Shown here one piece after another: positions 16,961 through 26,147 of a stretch of 64,000 nucleotides of DNA. The notes beneath the pieces were generated by a model. It had not been told where the DNA came from. It saw only the letters and a program-made list of their open reading frames with translations, and made no database searches. Origin of the DNA: Granulosicoccus antarcticus IMCC3135 (GTDB lineage: Bacteria > Pseudomonadota > Gammaproteobacteria > Granulosicoccales > Granulosicoccaceae); NCBI RefSeq assembly GCF_002215215.1, contig NZ_CP018632.1, positions 3,034,501-3,098,500 on the forward strand. The letters run 5' to 3'. The position numbers and the translations under genes were made by a program. Position 1 is the first letter of the stretch. Every line of letters starts with the position of its first letter.

Positions 16961-17895
16961 CGGCTATTCCTCGGGTCAAGTACTGTGCGGATCTGATCAC
17001 CGACAAGATTGATTGCCACAACCGTGATCATCAGAAAGATTCCCGGATAGATGGATAGCCAGTAGCGACCGGCATGGATGTACTTGAAGCCGTTGGAGAT
17101 CAGTGAGCCCAAAGAGGGTTCAGTCAATGGCAGACCGACACCCAGAAACGACAGAGTGGCTTCGAGCGAGATCGCGCTGGCCACTTGCACGGTTGCCACG
17201 ACGATCAGGGGGGGCAGTACATTGGGTAGCAGGTGGCGGAACATGATTCGTCGCGTGGGCAGTGGTGTCGAACGCGCCGCCTCTATATAGTCCTTGCGCC
17301 GCTCTACCGATGCGGCCCCATGGGTGGTCCGGGCGAAATAGGCGTATTGCGCCACAACCAGTGCCAGAATGATCTGCGGAACGCCTTGTCCCAGCATTGC
17401 CACCAGCACCAGAGCCAGCAAGATGGCAGGCATTGATAGTTGCAGATCGACGATTCGCATGAGCAGCGCTTCGAGTCGACCGCCGAAATACGCAGCACTC
17501 AGTCCGACGGTAATGCCCACTGCCAGAGCAAGGGTGCCAGCAGACAAGCCGATTACAAAGCTGGTGCGCAGGCCGTAGAGAATAGCTGAGAGCATGTCGC
17601 GTCCGGCGTTGTCAGTCCCCAGCAGGAGCGTATAGCCACCGCTTCCTGTTTCACCGGGAGGTAGAAATGCATCGGCCCATTCCAGTGTGGAAAGATCATA
17701 GGGGTCCTGAGGTACCAGGTACGGTGCACCAAAGGCACCGATGGTCAGGGCCATAATGACTAACAGAGCTAATAAGGCAACTCTGGACTCACAGAAGTCG
17801 AACCAGAAATTACGCAGACGCGTAGCCATTGTTTCCCGATCGATAGCAGCTGATGGTTCGCCCGCGTTGCCACTACCTGTTGATGTGTTGCTCAT
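16957..17895 (-). CDS. Peptide ABC transporter permease, DppC/OppC type
   Basis: Inner-membrane permease with about six hydrophobic segments. An N-terminal cytoplasmic stretch precedes FCESRVALLALLVIMALTIGAFG, and LGTDNAGRDMLSAILYGLRTS is the DppC hallmark. The EAA loop that contacts the ATPase reads EAARSTPLPTRRIMFRHLLPN. ATG overlaps the stop of the DppB-like gene by one base (TGATG), so the two permeases are coupled. Confidence 0.92.
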   Translation of the reverse strand: MSNTSTGSGNAGEPSAAIDRETMATRLRNFWFDFCESRVALLALLVIMALTIGAFGAPYLVPQDPYDLSTLEWADAFLPPGETGSGGYTLLLGTDNAGRDMLSAILYGLRTSFVIGLSAGTLALAVGITVGLSAAYFGGRLEALLMRIVDLQLSMPAILLALVLVAMLGQGVPQIILALVVAQYAYFARTTHGAASVERRKDYIEAARSTPLPTRRIMFRHLLPNVLPPLIVVATVQVASAISLEATLSFLGVGLPLTEPSLGSLISNGFKYIHAGRYWLSIYPGIFLMITVVAINLVGDQIRTVLDPRNSR

Positions 17896-18869
17896 CAGGA
17901 ATCTCCTTTGAGTCGCACACGTGGATCAAGGCGTGCGTAGATCAGGTCAACGATCAGGTTGATCATCACGAACAGAATCACCACCATGACCAGATAGGAC
18001 ACCATGACGGGGCGATCGAGTTGCAGAATGCTGTCGATAATCAGCTTGCCGACCCCTGGCCAGTTGAACACCGTCTCGGTGACAACGGCAAAAGCCAGTG
18101 TTGAACCCAGTTCAAGGCCAAAGACTGTCACGATGGGAATCGAGATATTGCGCAGGATATGACTGAAGACGATTTGCCGGTCGGGCAAGCCCTGAGCGCG
18201 GGCGAATCGCACGTACTCGGCGCCCATTGCCTCTACCATGCCGGCGCGAGTCAGCCGTATCAGCAATCCCATCTTGAACAGTGAGAGATTGATGGCAGGC
18301 ATGATGACATGCGCCCAGCCATCGGAGGTGGCCAACGAGGTGTTGAACCAGAGAAATTCTGCCACTTCTCCGCGCCCTCCTGAGGGCAGCCAGCCAAGTT
18401 CGACGGCAAAGCCCATGATCATCAGCATGCCGATCCAGAAGGTGGGTACCGAGAAACCCAGAACAGAGAGTGCCATGATCAGCTTGGCGCCCAGACTGTT
18501 GGGCTTGTAACCGGCATACAGTCCAGCTGGAATACCGATAAGCGATGCAATGACGACCGACACCAGGACCAGTTCGACGGTGGCTGGCAATCTGGAAAAT
18601 ACAAGGTTGGTAACCGATATATTGTAGATCATCGATCGGCCAAGGTCGCCGTGGAAAACGTTGCTGACAAAGGTGAAATACTGTTGCCACAACGGTTGAT
18701 CAAGGCCATATTGCCGGATCAGCTTGTCGCGTATTTCCTGGGTGGCACCGGGATCGATCATGACATCGATCGGGTTGCCGATGGCATAGACGCCAACGAA
18801 CACGATTATCGACATGGCAAAAACCACGACGACTGCTTGTGACAATCGACCGATCAGATATCCGAACAT
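17895..18869 (-). CDS. Peptide ABC transporter permease, DppB/OppB type
   Basis: Inner-membrane permease starting MFGYLIGRLSQAVVVVFAMS, with the DppB-type region RQYGLDQPLWQQYFTFVSNV and HGDLGRSM. The EAA loop is GAEYVRFARAQGLPDRQIVF, and the C-terminal tail YARLDPRVRL is typical. It pairs with the DppC-type permease. It lies 154 bases downstream of the binding-protein gene, and a GC-rich hairpin in that gap probably lowers expression of the membrane genes relative to the binding protein. Confidence 0.92.
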   Translation of the reverse strand: MFGYLIGRLSQAVVVVFAMSIIVFVGVYAIGNPIDVMIDPGATQEIRDKLIRQYGLDQPLWQQYFTFVSNVFHGDLGRSMIYNISVTNLVFSRLPATVELVLVSVVIASLIGIPAGLYAGYKPNSLGAKLIMALSVLGFSVPTFWIGMLMIMGFAVELGWLPSGGRGEVAEFLWFNTSLATSDGWAHVIMPAINLSLFKMGLLIRLTRAGMVEAMGAEYVRFARAQGLPDRQIVFSHILRNISIPIVTVFGLELGSTLAFAVVTETVFNWPGVGKLIIDSILQLDRPVMVSYLVMVVILFVMINLIVDLIYARLDPRVRLKGDS

Positions 18870-18989
18870 TGAAACCTCGCGCTCTTTCCGGTGCTTGTGA
18901 TGATGGGCATTGGGCAGGTGGGATCAGAAGTTGAGCGCCACGTTTGTCGTAAAGACAGAACGGGTACGAGTTTGAAAAAAGAGGATAGA

Positions 18990-19012
18990 GGCGCGCCCAT
19001 ATCGGGTGCGCC
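18990..19012 (-). terminator. Intercistronic hairpin after the binding-protein gene
   Basis: GGCGCACCC, loop GATAT, GGGCGCGCC forms a nine-base stem with one mismatch. It is not followed by a long T-run. In binding-protein-dependent transport operons such hairpins commonly act as partial terminators or stabilise the upstream mRNA. Confidence 0.55.
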
Positions 19013-19023
19013 CCCGGGCACTT

Positions 19024-20595
19024 CTACTCAGGCGTGATTTCGTAGGCCCGGGTTTCCTGGTCGACCCGTGGTGGGAAGTCCAGTGTGCCGGCCTTTGATG
19101 CCCAGACGGTTTGCAGGATGACGGTGGGGATCAGGGCGCGATCTTCCATGGCGATGTAGGAAGCCTCTTCATAGAGTTCGCGACGCGGCTCGGCGTCCAG
19201 TAACTGTGAGCCTTCATCGAATACCTTGTCAAATTCAGGGTTCGAATAGCCACTGCGATTGAAGTTTCCAAAGCCTTTTTCAGCATCTTTGCTGCGTACC
19301 ATTGCACCGTATGTATAGGCGGCTTCGCCTGTCAGGGTGCCCCAGGCGGACATGGTCATGGTGTATTCCTCACGAGCTGCAGCAGGGAAATACACGGTGC
19401 CGTTGAGTGCCTGTGCATTGACTTTCAGACCCAGTTTTGACCACATTTGAGCCAATGCTTCACACACGACGGCATCGCCTGGAACGCGGTTATTGGTGCA
19501 AGTAAAATCGATTTCAAAACCATCCGGATAACCGGCTTCGGCGAGTAATGACTTGGCTTGTTCAATGTCGTATTCACGCTCGCCCAGTTTGTCTGAATAG
19601 CCAAAGAAGCCTTCAGGCATGAGCTGGTTGGCTGGTGTTCCCAAGCCTTCGAGAACGACGCGTACCAGTGTCTTGCGATCGATAGCGTAATCCAGTGCCT
19701 TGCGTACTCTCAGATCCTGTAGTGGGTTGCCGTCTACCTCTTTACCGTTGACCTTGATAGGTTGGGGTTCTTCATCTTTAACCGAAGGCGCGATATTCAG
19801 AATGTAGATAGAGTCGGAGACAGATGTCTCCAGGCTGGAGTCGTTCTGCATCGACACATAATCGGTTGCCGGTACGTAATTGATCAGATCGACCTGGCCG
19901 GATTTGAGCGCAGCAACGCGTGCTGCATCGTCAGGGATTTCCCGGCGCGTAACTTTCTCCCAGGCTGGGGTTTCTCCCCAGTATCCCTCATAACGCTCCA
20001 TCACCATGTCGCCCTTGGGCTGCCAGCTGATGAACTTGTAGGGTCCTGTGCCAATGGCTTTTTCGCCTGAGTTGAATTCTTCGTTACGTGCGTCCATGCC
20101 GGTTTCGGATGGCACGACAAACAGGCGAGTGAAATCGTTGGGCAGAGAAGGGGCGCGACCTTTCGTCTTGATATGTAGCGTGTAGTCGTCGACCACCTCA
20201 ACCGAGTCAACGTACTTGGTGTACAGCGTCATTGGCATGGGGCCTGTGACTTCTGGAATGCGTTCGATGGAAAATTTCACATCGTCGGCCGTGAAGGGGC
20301 TGCCATCATGAAAGGTGACGCCTTCGCGTAGCTTGAATTCCCAAGTGGTGTCATCAATCGCCTCCCAGCTCAGTGCCAGGCCTGGCTTGAGTTGCAGTTT
20401 GTCATCGACGTCTACCACTGTATCGAAGACATGACGCAAGGCTTCGGCCTGACTACCCAGAGTGGACCAGTGCGGGTCAATGGAATCAGGCCCGGCACGC
20501 AGGCCGATCATGAGATCTTGCGCCATGACACCGGGGGCTGCAGTCAATAACGCTAGCGCTGCAATGCCGGGTCTGAGAGTGGTCTTCAACATCAT
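19024..20595 (-). CDS. Peptide ABC transporter substrate-binding protein (SBP family 5)
   Basis: Periplasmic binding protein that delivers peptide-like ligands to the importer. A Sec signal runs to about residue 25 (LALLTAAPGVMAQ). Family 5 features follow: DSIDPHWSTLGSQAEALRHV, LKLREGVTFHDGSPFTADDVKFS, GTGPYKF and DLRVRKALDYAIDR. GGAGAAGC precedes a double ATG. It is the first gene of a six-gene minus-strand operon. A GntR regulator gene is divergent 183 bases away and probably controls both directions. Confidence 0.92.
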   Translation of the reverse strand: MMLKTTLRPGIAALALLTAAPGVMAQDLMIGLRAGPDSIDPHWSTLGSQAEALRHVFDTVVDVDDKLQLKPGLALSWEAIDDTTWEFKLREGVTFHDGSPFTADDVKFSIERIPEVTGPMPMTLYTKYVDSVEVVDDYTLHIKTKGRAPSLPNDFTRLFVVPSETGMDARNEEFNSGEKAIGTGPYKFISWQPKGDMVMERYEGYWGETPAWEKVTRREIPDDAARVAALKSGQVDLINYVPATDYVSMQNDSSLETSVSDSIYILNIAPSVKDEEPQPIKVNGKEVDGNPLQDLRVRKALDYAIDRKTLVRVVLEGLGTPANQLMPEGFFGYSDKLGEREYDIEQAKSLLAEAGYPDGFEIDFTCTNNRVPGDAVVCEALAQMWSKLGLKVNAQALNGTVYFPAAAREEYTMTMSAWGTLTGEAAYTYGAMVRSKDAEKGFGNFNRSGYSNPEFDKVFDEGSQLLDAEPRRELYEEASYIAMEDRALIPTVILQTVWASKAGTLDFPPRVDQETRAYEITPE

Positions 20596-20778
20596 GCTTC
20601 TCCGATTGTTATGGACAGCTGTAACACTAAACTGTGATCATATAAGGGTCAAGGCATAATTCAGGATTAATTACGCATTAAAATTCACAAATCGAATGGT
20701 TAATGCGGAATATAGCGCCTAAGATCAATCAATCAGATCTTGTTGATACTAAAATTGATATGCTACATTGATACGATA
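20596..20778. promoter_or_regulatory. Divergent promoter region, peptide importer and GntR operon
   Basis: A+T-rich 183-base gap between head-to-head genes. The imperfect repeat AAGATCAATCAATCAGATCTTG near 20723-20745 contains the inverted words AAGATC and GATCTT, a reasonable candidate for a GntR operator. The assignment rests on position and symmetry only. Confidence 0.4.
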
Positions 20779-21795
20779 ATGACTCAAAATGAATCACAAG
20801 CAATAGGCAATGCACTAAAAAGGATCACGGATGCTATCGACGTTAATTCGTCGGTTCCCGTTTCTGTGCAGCTGCGAGGTGCTCTGGAATATGGCATCGC
20901 TACTGGCGAACTGCCAGCCAGTTCGCAGTTGCCGTCGGTGCGCCGATTTGCAGCCTATCTTGGTTTGTCACCGGTAACCGTCAGCGGTGTGTATGCGGTG
21001 TTGCAAGAGCGTGGGCATATTGAGGGTCGTGTCGGCTGTGGCACCTTTGTGGTGGATCGTGGCAAGCCTTCGGCTTCAGAAGCACTGCAAATGGCCAGGT
21101 TTGAAAAACAGCTCACCGAACTGATTTGCGCGGGGGAGGCATTGGGTTTGTCGTGTCAGGACATCGCGTTCAGGGTGTCTATAGCCAGTGCCCGTCAAAC
21201 GGTTACGCCGTTGCGTGTGCTGATGTTGGCAACTTTTCGTGAGACCACCGAAGCCTACGCCGAGGATTTGCGACAGTTTCTCGACAGTGGTGACGAAGTC
21301 GTGGCATGGAGTGTTGATCGGCTTGAAGAAGGCGATCCGCCTGTGGCGGACCTGGTGTGCTGCCCGCATACCATGACCGGGGAGGCCAGCCGCCTGTTTC
21401 CGCAGTTACCGGTTGTCGGACTGACACTGATTCCCAATGGAGAAACTCGGGTTGCCCTGGCAACGATGCCACCTGAGGCAACGGTGCTGGTTGTGTCCTT
21501 CTTCGACGATTTTCTTGCACTGATGAAGAGCGGTGTCGCGCGGTTCGCCCCGCATGTCAATGAAATCATTGCGGTGCCGTGCAGCGATAGCAATCTTGAA
21601 CAGGCACTCAAAATGGCCGACGTGGTCATCTATTCGAGCGGTGCCGGTTATCTGCGAGACACGTTGCGAGCGAATCAGAACGCCATTGAATACAGACATA
21701 CTCCGGACAGCAATTCGGTTAGACGCGAGTTGTTACCGGCCATTGAATCTGCGCGCTCCTGCGCAGTGCCCAAGGAGATAGACCGTGAAGATTAG
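20779..21795 (+). CDS. GntR-family transcriptional regulator
   Basis: The N-terminal GntR winged helix is visible in VPVSVQLRGALEYGIATGEL, PASSQLPSVRRFAAYLGLSP and VTVSGVYAVLQERGHIEGR. The remaining 220 residues form an unassigned effector domain with Rossmann-like strands (VLMLATFRETTEAYAEDL, VLVVSFFDDF). ATG 20779 gives MTQNESQA; an in-frame ATG 39 bases upstream is possible. The stop overlaps the creatininase gene by 11 bases, so the regulator is translated together with the pathway it probably controls. Confidence 0.87.
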   Translation: MTQNESQAIGNALKRITDAIDVNSSVPVSVQLRGALEYGIATGELPASSQLPSVRRFAAYLGLSPVTVSGVYAVLQERGHIEGRVGCGTFVVDRGKPSASEALQMARFEKQLTELICAGEALGLSCQDIAFRVSIASARQTVTPLRVLMLATFRETTEAYAEDLRQFLDSGDEVVAWSVDRLEEGDPPVADLVCCPHTMTGEASRLFPQLPVVGLTLIPNGETRVALATMPPEATVLVVSFFDDFLALMKSGVARFAPHVNEIIAVPCSDSNLEQALKMADVVIYSSGAGYLRDTLRANQNAIEYRHTPDSNSVRRELLPAIESARSCAVPKEIDRED

Positions 21796-22486
21796 TGACT
21801 GCAACTGGTTCGAGGTCGAACGCTGGCTTGAAACCGATGACCGTTGTGTGTTGCCGCTGGGCAGTACCGAGCAACATGCGTATCTGAGCCTTTCTGTTGA
21901 CTCGATATTGTCGGAGAAAATGGCGGCAGATGCAGCAGAGCCGTTGGGAGTACCTGTGTTCCCGGCAATCCCCTATGGCCTGACGCCTTATTTCATGGCA
22001 TTTCCCGGTACTGTCTCACTGAGTCTGAGCACTTATGCAACTGTGGTACGCGAGGTTCTGGACAGTCTCTATGCGACAGGTTTCAGGCGTATTCTCATTG
22101 TCAACGGGCATGGCGGCAACAGTCCCGTGCAGCCGGCCTGCGCCGAGTGGATGCAGGCAAATGAAGGTGCCCGTTGTCGCTTTCATGATTGGTGGCGAGC
22201 CCCTAAAACCTGGGAGGCTGTGCAGTCCATTGATCCTGTCGCTTCACACGCCTCATGGATGGAGAATTTTCCCTGGACTCGTCTTGAAGATCGACAGATG
22301 CCCAGTGAGCAAAAGCCCTACGTTGATTTCGATCGCTTGCGTGATCGCAATGCCCAGGGTGTACGCGAATTGATCGGTGACGGTAACTATGGTGGCTTCT
22401 ACCAGCGCCCTGATGAAGAGATGCATCAGTTATGGGATGTGGCGGTTAACGAGACGCGCGAGCTGATGGAAGGCGACTGGCTATGA
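21785..22486 (+). CDS. Creatininase-family amidohydrolase
   Basis: Metal-dependent hydrolase that opens cyclic or linear amides. Metal-ligand motifs are LGSTEQHAYLSLSVDS (Glu29, His31, Asp39) and NGHGGN around residue 109. The GTG start has AAGGAG about 8 bases upstream inside the end of the regulator gene. At 233 residues it is near family length. Downstream overlap with the reductase gene is ATGA. True creatinine activity is not implied; formamide, lactam or hydantoin-type substrates fit equally well. Confidence 0.88.
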   Translation: MKISDCNWFEVERWLETDDRCVLPLGSTEQHAYLSLSVDSILSEKMAADAAEPLGVPVFPAIPYGLTPYFMAFPGTVSLSLSTYATVVREVLDSLYATGFRRILIVNGHGGNSPVQPACAEWMQANEGARCRFHDWWRAPKTWEAVQSIDPVASHASWMENFPWTRLEDRQMPSEQKPYVDFDRLRDRNAQGVRELIGDGNYGGFYQRPDEEMHQLWDVAVNETRELMEGDWL

Positions 22487-23514
22487 CGACAGGTGTTGGT
22501 GGCGATCCGATACTAATCTGGGGCGCCGGTGCCATAGGTGGCATTTTGGGTGCCTATTTTGCCAGAGCCGGACAGGCCGTGCAGATGGTCGATATTGTCG
22601 AAGACCATGTCACGGCAATGAGCACGGATGGCTTGCTGATAGAAGGGCCTGTGGAAGAATTCAGACAGGTTTTACCGGCGGCCACCCCTGAGACTCTGAC
22701 TGGTAGCTATCGACGTGTGATCCTCGCTGTCAAGGCTCATCACACCGAACTGGCACTTGATATGTTGATGCCACACTTGGCCGAGGACGGTTATATCGTC
22801 TCTGCGCAGAATGGTATGAATGAGCGGCAAATCGCCTTGCGCGTGGGAGCGCATCGTACCGTGGGTTGTTTCGTGAATTTCAGTGCAGACTGGCTGGGGC
22901 CCGGACGCATACTCTATGGTAATCGCGCAGCAGTGGCGCTGGGAGAGCTGGACGGTAGCATGAGCTCCCGTTTGCAAGAGATGCATAGTCTGTTCAGTCT
23001 GGTGGAACCCAAGGCTGTCATGACAGACAATATCTGGGGGTACCTGTGGGGCAAGATGGGCTACGGATCATTGCTGTTTGCAACGGCGTTGACGCCTGAA
23101 TCCATGTCCGATGCCATGGATCCGGCAGTGCATCGGCCGGTTTATGCCATGCTGGGTGGGGAGGTCATGCGATTGGCTGCGGCTGAGGGTGTGCAGCCTA
23201 TTGGTTTCAACGGTTTCGATCCGCTGGCATTCAGCACCGTAAATACACAGCAGATTGATAAATCGATTGATACGATGGTGGCGCACAACCGCAAGACTGC
23301 CAAGACTCATTCGGGCATTTATCGTGATCTGGCCGTGCGCAAACGCAAGACCGAAGTGGATGCTCAAATTGGTATTCTTGTTGAGATTGGTCGCTTGCAC
23401 GGGATCGCAACGCCTGCGCTGGAATGCCTCTACGATATGATTCGCGATATTGAAAACGGCAAGCGGGAGCAATCCACCGAATTGCTGGATAGGATGGTGC
23501 CACTATGCAGCTGA
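22483..23514 (+). CDS. Ketopantoate reductase-like oxidoreductase (PanE/ApbA family)
   Basis: NADPH-dependent reductase fold. The Rossmann motif is ILIWGAGAIGGILGAYFARAG, then VKAHHTELAL and SAQNGMNE. The C-terminal helical domain contains KMGYGSLLFATAL and the substrate-region KRKTEVDAQIG. The family includes ketopantoate reductases and many paralogues acting on other 2-keto acids. Its place inside an amide-catabolism operon makes a dedicated catabolic role more likely than pantothenate synthesis. The stop overlaps the SDR gene by 10 bases. Confidence 0.85.
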   Translation: MTTGVGGDPILIWGAGAIGGILGAYFARAGQAVQMVDIVEDHVTAMSTDGLLIEGPVEEFRQVLPAATPETLTGSYRRVILAVKAHHTELALDMLMPHLAEDGYIVSAQNGMNERQIALRVGAHRTVGCFVNFSADWLGPGRILYGNRAAVALGELDGSMSSRLQEMHSLFSLVEPKAVMTDNIWGYLWGKMGYGSLLFATALTPESMSDAMDPAVHRPVYAMLGGEVMRLAAAEGVQPIGFNGFDPLAFSTVNTQQIDKSIDTMVAHNRKTAKTHSGIYRDLAVRKRKTEVDAQIGILVEIGRLHGIATPALECLYDMIRDIENGKREQSTELLDRMVPLCS

Positions 23515-24260
23515 ATCTTGATCAGCGAGTATTTGCAGTTACCGGTGCTGCGCAGGGAATCGGTGCGGCGATCGTGGAATCGCTGGTGGCAGAAGGGGCC
23601 ATTGTTGCCGCAATCGATATTGATGCTGATGGTCTGAGCCGGCTCGAGATGCTGCAGGGTGTGACCTGTCACAGCGGCGATCTGGGCTCGCCCGACAGTG
23701 CGCATGCCATCTGTAAAGAGATCATTGATCAACATGGCCATGTCGATGGACTGGTGACCGCTGCAGGCGGCGTGCGAGGTCAGATTGGCAGGCCATTGGA
23801 AGAGATCACGCCAGCGGATTGGCAGGCCATTTTTGCGGCCAACGTGGATGCTGCCATGTGGTGTGCACAAGGCTTTGCACCTGCCATGAAGCAACGTGGC
23901 TGGGGGCGAATCGTGACCATATCGTCGGGGGCTGGATTGAAACCCAGTCTGACGGGCATACAAGCCTATGCCTCGGCAAAGCACGCCCTGGTAGGTCTGA
24001 CCCGGCAGCTTGCACTGGAGCTGGGGCCGGCGGGTATTACTGTCAATTCGGTTGCACCCGGCTTTGTCCTGTCCAATCCTTCAACTGAGCGACAGTGGCA
24101 AGCTTTCGGGGCCGAGCGACAGGCGCAGATTGTCAACAGTATCCATACACGCAGGCTTGGCCGGGCGGAGGATATTGCTGATGCCGTGACGTTTCTATGC
24201 TCGGACAAGGCTGGCTGGATCACGGGGCAGATACTCCAGGTGGACGGAGGTCATGCATGA
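23505..24260 (+). CDS. Short-chain dehydrogenase/reductase (SDR)
   Basis: NAD(P)(H)-dependent oxidoreductase. It has the classical TGAAQGIG cofactor motif, the NNAG-equivalent TAAGG, the catalytic Ser in ISSGAGLKPS and YASAKHAL (YxxxK). The C-terminal GWITGQILQVDGG is standard. Length is 251 residues. It is the fourth gene of the plus-strand operon. Substrate unknown. Confidence 0.92.
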   Translation: MQLNLDQRVFAVTGAAQGIGAAIVESLVAEGAIVAAIDIDADGLSRLEMLQGVTCHSGDLGSPDSAHAICKEIIDQHGHVDGLVTAAGGVRGQIGRPLEEITPADWQAIFAANVDAAMWCAQGFAPAMKQRGWGRIVTISSGAGLKPSLTGIQAYASAKHALVGLTRQLALELGPAGITVNSVAPGFVLSNPSTERQWQAFGAERQAQIVNSIHTRRLGRAEDIADAVTFLCSDKAGWITGQILQVDGGHA

Positions 24261-24297
24261 GATTTTGGGAAGTGTTGCACAGTGAAGGAGATCGATA

Positions 24298-25203
24298 ATG
24301 ACTGAGCCTCATGAGTGGGATGAAGCGACATGGCGTCAGAAAGTCAATGCCGTCAGAGCAGGGCGCTCTTTGTTGCCCAAGACTTGGCCCGGTGGCGCCC
24401 GGTGTGCCGTGGCCTTGTCCTTTGACAGTGACCATGAGACCAATGAGCTGCGTGATGGTGCTCAGTCGGTAGCGCGACTTAGTTGGGGAGAATACGGATC
24501 AAGACGCGGCATTCCGCGTATCCGGCGTGCGCTTGATCGCCACGGTGCCAAGGCCAGTTTTTTTGTGCCAGCAGTATCAGCCTTGTTGCATCCCGAAGAG
24601 CAGCGTGCATTGGCCGATGAGGGTCATGAGATTGGCCTGCATGGCTGGATTCATGAGCTGAATACCAAGCTCGATGCAGTTACCGAACGAGAGCTGATGC
24701 TGCGCGCCTCTGACACCTTGGAGAAGGTGTGTGGCGTGCGCCCGCAGGGAATGCGAACGCCTTCCTGGGACTACAGCCCGAATACGTTGAACATTGCACG
24801 TGAAATGGGATTGTTGTATGACAGTTCGCTGTTCTCCGATGATGATCCGTATGAAATCATGGCTGAAGGCAAGCCGACAGGTATTGTCGAGCTACCGGTC
24901 GAGTGGATTCGTGATGATGCGGTGTATTTCATGATGAACCGTTTCGGTGCGCAGCGACCGTATACGCCGCCTGCTGATGTGCTGGATATTTTCCTGCGCG
25001 AATTCGAAGGTGCAAGAGAGGAGGGCGGACTTTTTCTGCTGACCATGCATCCGCATGTCATTGGCTACCGCAGTCGGATCTTTATACTAGAAAAATTGCT
25101 TGAACATATTGTAGCGACGGGTGATTGCTGGATAGCCACCCATGCCGAGATCGCCAGCTACTGTCTGGCTGAATCTGAACACTCAGGAACCCCATCATCA
25201 TGA
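24298..25203 (+). CDS. Polysaccharide deacetylase-family hydrolase (allantoinase PuuE-like)
   Basis: NodB-fold metal hydrolase. It shows ALSFDSDHETNE at the metal site, ASFFVPAVSALL, DEGHEIGLHGWIHE with the paired His residues and RTPSWDYSPNTL. Homologues near amidohydrolases often act on cyclic amides such as allantoin or N-acyl groups rather than on polysaccharide. No signal peptide is seen, so it is probably cytoplasmic. AAGGAG lies 8 bases before the ATG. ATGA overlap with the isoaspartyl peptidase gene. Confidence 0.87.
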   Translation: MTEPHEWDEATWRQKVNAVRAGRSLLPKTWPGGARCAVALSFDSDHETNELRDGAQSVARLSWGEYGSRRGIPRIRRALDRHGAKASFFVPAVSALLHPEEQRALADEGHEIGLHGWIHELNTKLDAVTERELMLRASDTLEKVCGVRPQGMRTPSWDYSPNTLNIAREMGLLYDSSLFSDDDPYEIMAEGKPTGIVELPVEWIRDDAVYFMMNRFGAQRPYTPPADVLDIFLREFEGAREEGGLFLLTMHPHVIGYRSRIFILEKLLEHIVATGDCWIATHAEIASYCLAESEHSGTPSS

Positions 25204-26147
25204 CTCGTTTTTCTCTGGCAGTACACGGCGGTGCCGGCACGATCAATAAAGCCACTCTGACCCCGGAGCTGGAGGTTCGTTACCACGAGGGTTTACGCAC
25301 CGCTCTGCGAGCCGGGCATGCCATCTTGAAAGACGGCGGTAGTGCGATGGATGCTGTTACCGCAGCGGTGTGTGCTCTGGAGGATGAGCCGCTATTCAAT
25401 GCGGGTCGAGGAGCCGTATTTACCAGTGAAGGTGTGCAGGAAATGGATGCTGCCGTCATGGATGGCAAAACACGCGAAGCGGGAGCTGTTGGTGGGATCT
25501 TCGGGCCTCGAAATCCGATTCTTGCCGCACGAGCCGTGATGGAGAGTACAGAGCATGTCATGTTGATCGGCCCCAATGCCCTGCAGGTTGCCAGAAACGC
25601 TGACTTACCTTTTGAAGAGGCGCCGTATTTTTTTACCCAGTCACGCTGGGATGCTCTGCAGTCGACATTGGCGATGCGTGCGACGGGGCAGGTGGACGAT
25701 GATCCTGCCCGACGTCACGGTACCGTGGGTGCCGTCGCTTGTGATGCGCAGGGTAATCTTGCGGCCGCAACCTCGACCGGTGGCATGACCGCCAAAGCGC
25801 CGGGGCGAATAGGAGACACACCTATTATCGGTGCAGGTACCTATGCTGACAACAAGACCTGTGCGGTGTCAGGAACCGGGCATGGCGAGGTGTTTATCCG
25901 CTTTACCGCTGCCGCAGAAATTGCCGCTCGCATGCGGCATGCGGGAGAGTCTCTGGAGACGGCTGCAACTCATGTGGTGATGGAAGACCTGGGCAAGAAC
26001 GACGGTTCAGGTGGGCTGATTGCGGTTGATGCTCAGGGTCATATCGTGATGCCCTTCAACTGCGAAGGTATGTATCGGGGCATGGTCAATGAGAACGCAG
26101 ATTTTGAGACCTTTATCTATTCAGAAGCGGGGCAGGTCGAAACGTGA
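25200..26147 (+). CDS. Isoaspartyl peptidase / L-asparaginase (Ntn hydrolase)
   Basis: Releases L-aspartate from beta-aspartyl dipeptides and hydrolyses asparagine. The proenzyme cleaves itself before the nucleophile Thr175 in RRHGTVGAVA. Other family signs are LAVHGGAGTI, FNAGRGAVFT, EMDAAVMDG and GTGHGEVFIR. Length of 315 residues is normal. It ends the plus-strand operon, and its 3' end overlaps the convergent adenylate-forming enzyme gene by 31 bases. It fits a pathway that degrades damaged or cyclised aspartyl peptides taken up by the adjacent importer. Confidence 0.93.
   Translation: MTRFSLAVHGGAGTINKATLTPELEVRYHEGLRTALRAGHAILKDGGSAMDAVTAAVCALEDEPLFNAGRGAVFTSEGVQEMDAAVMDGKTREAGAVGGIFGPRNPILAARAVMESTEHVMLIGPNALQVARNADLPFEEAPYFFTQSRWDALQSTLAMRATGQVDDDPARRHGTVGAVACDAQGNLAAATSTGGMTAKAPGRIGDTPIIGAGTYADNKTCAVSGTGHGEVFIRFTAAAEIAARMRHAGESLETAATHVVMEDLGKNDGSGGLIAVDAQGHIVMPFNCEGMYRGMVNENADFETFIYSEAGQVET

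Noticed and set aside
22483-23514. Calling the reductase panE of pantothenate synthesis
   Set aside because: The family is broad and the gene is embedded in an amide/peptide catabolism operon, so only the family is assigned.
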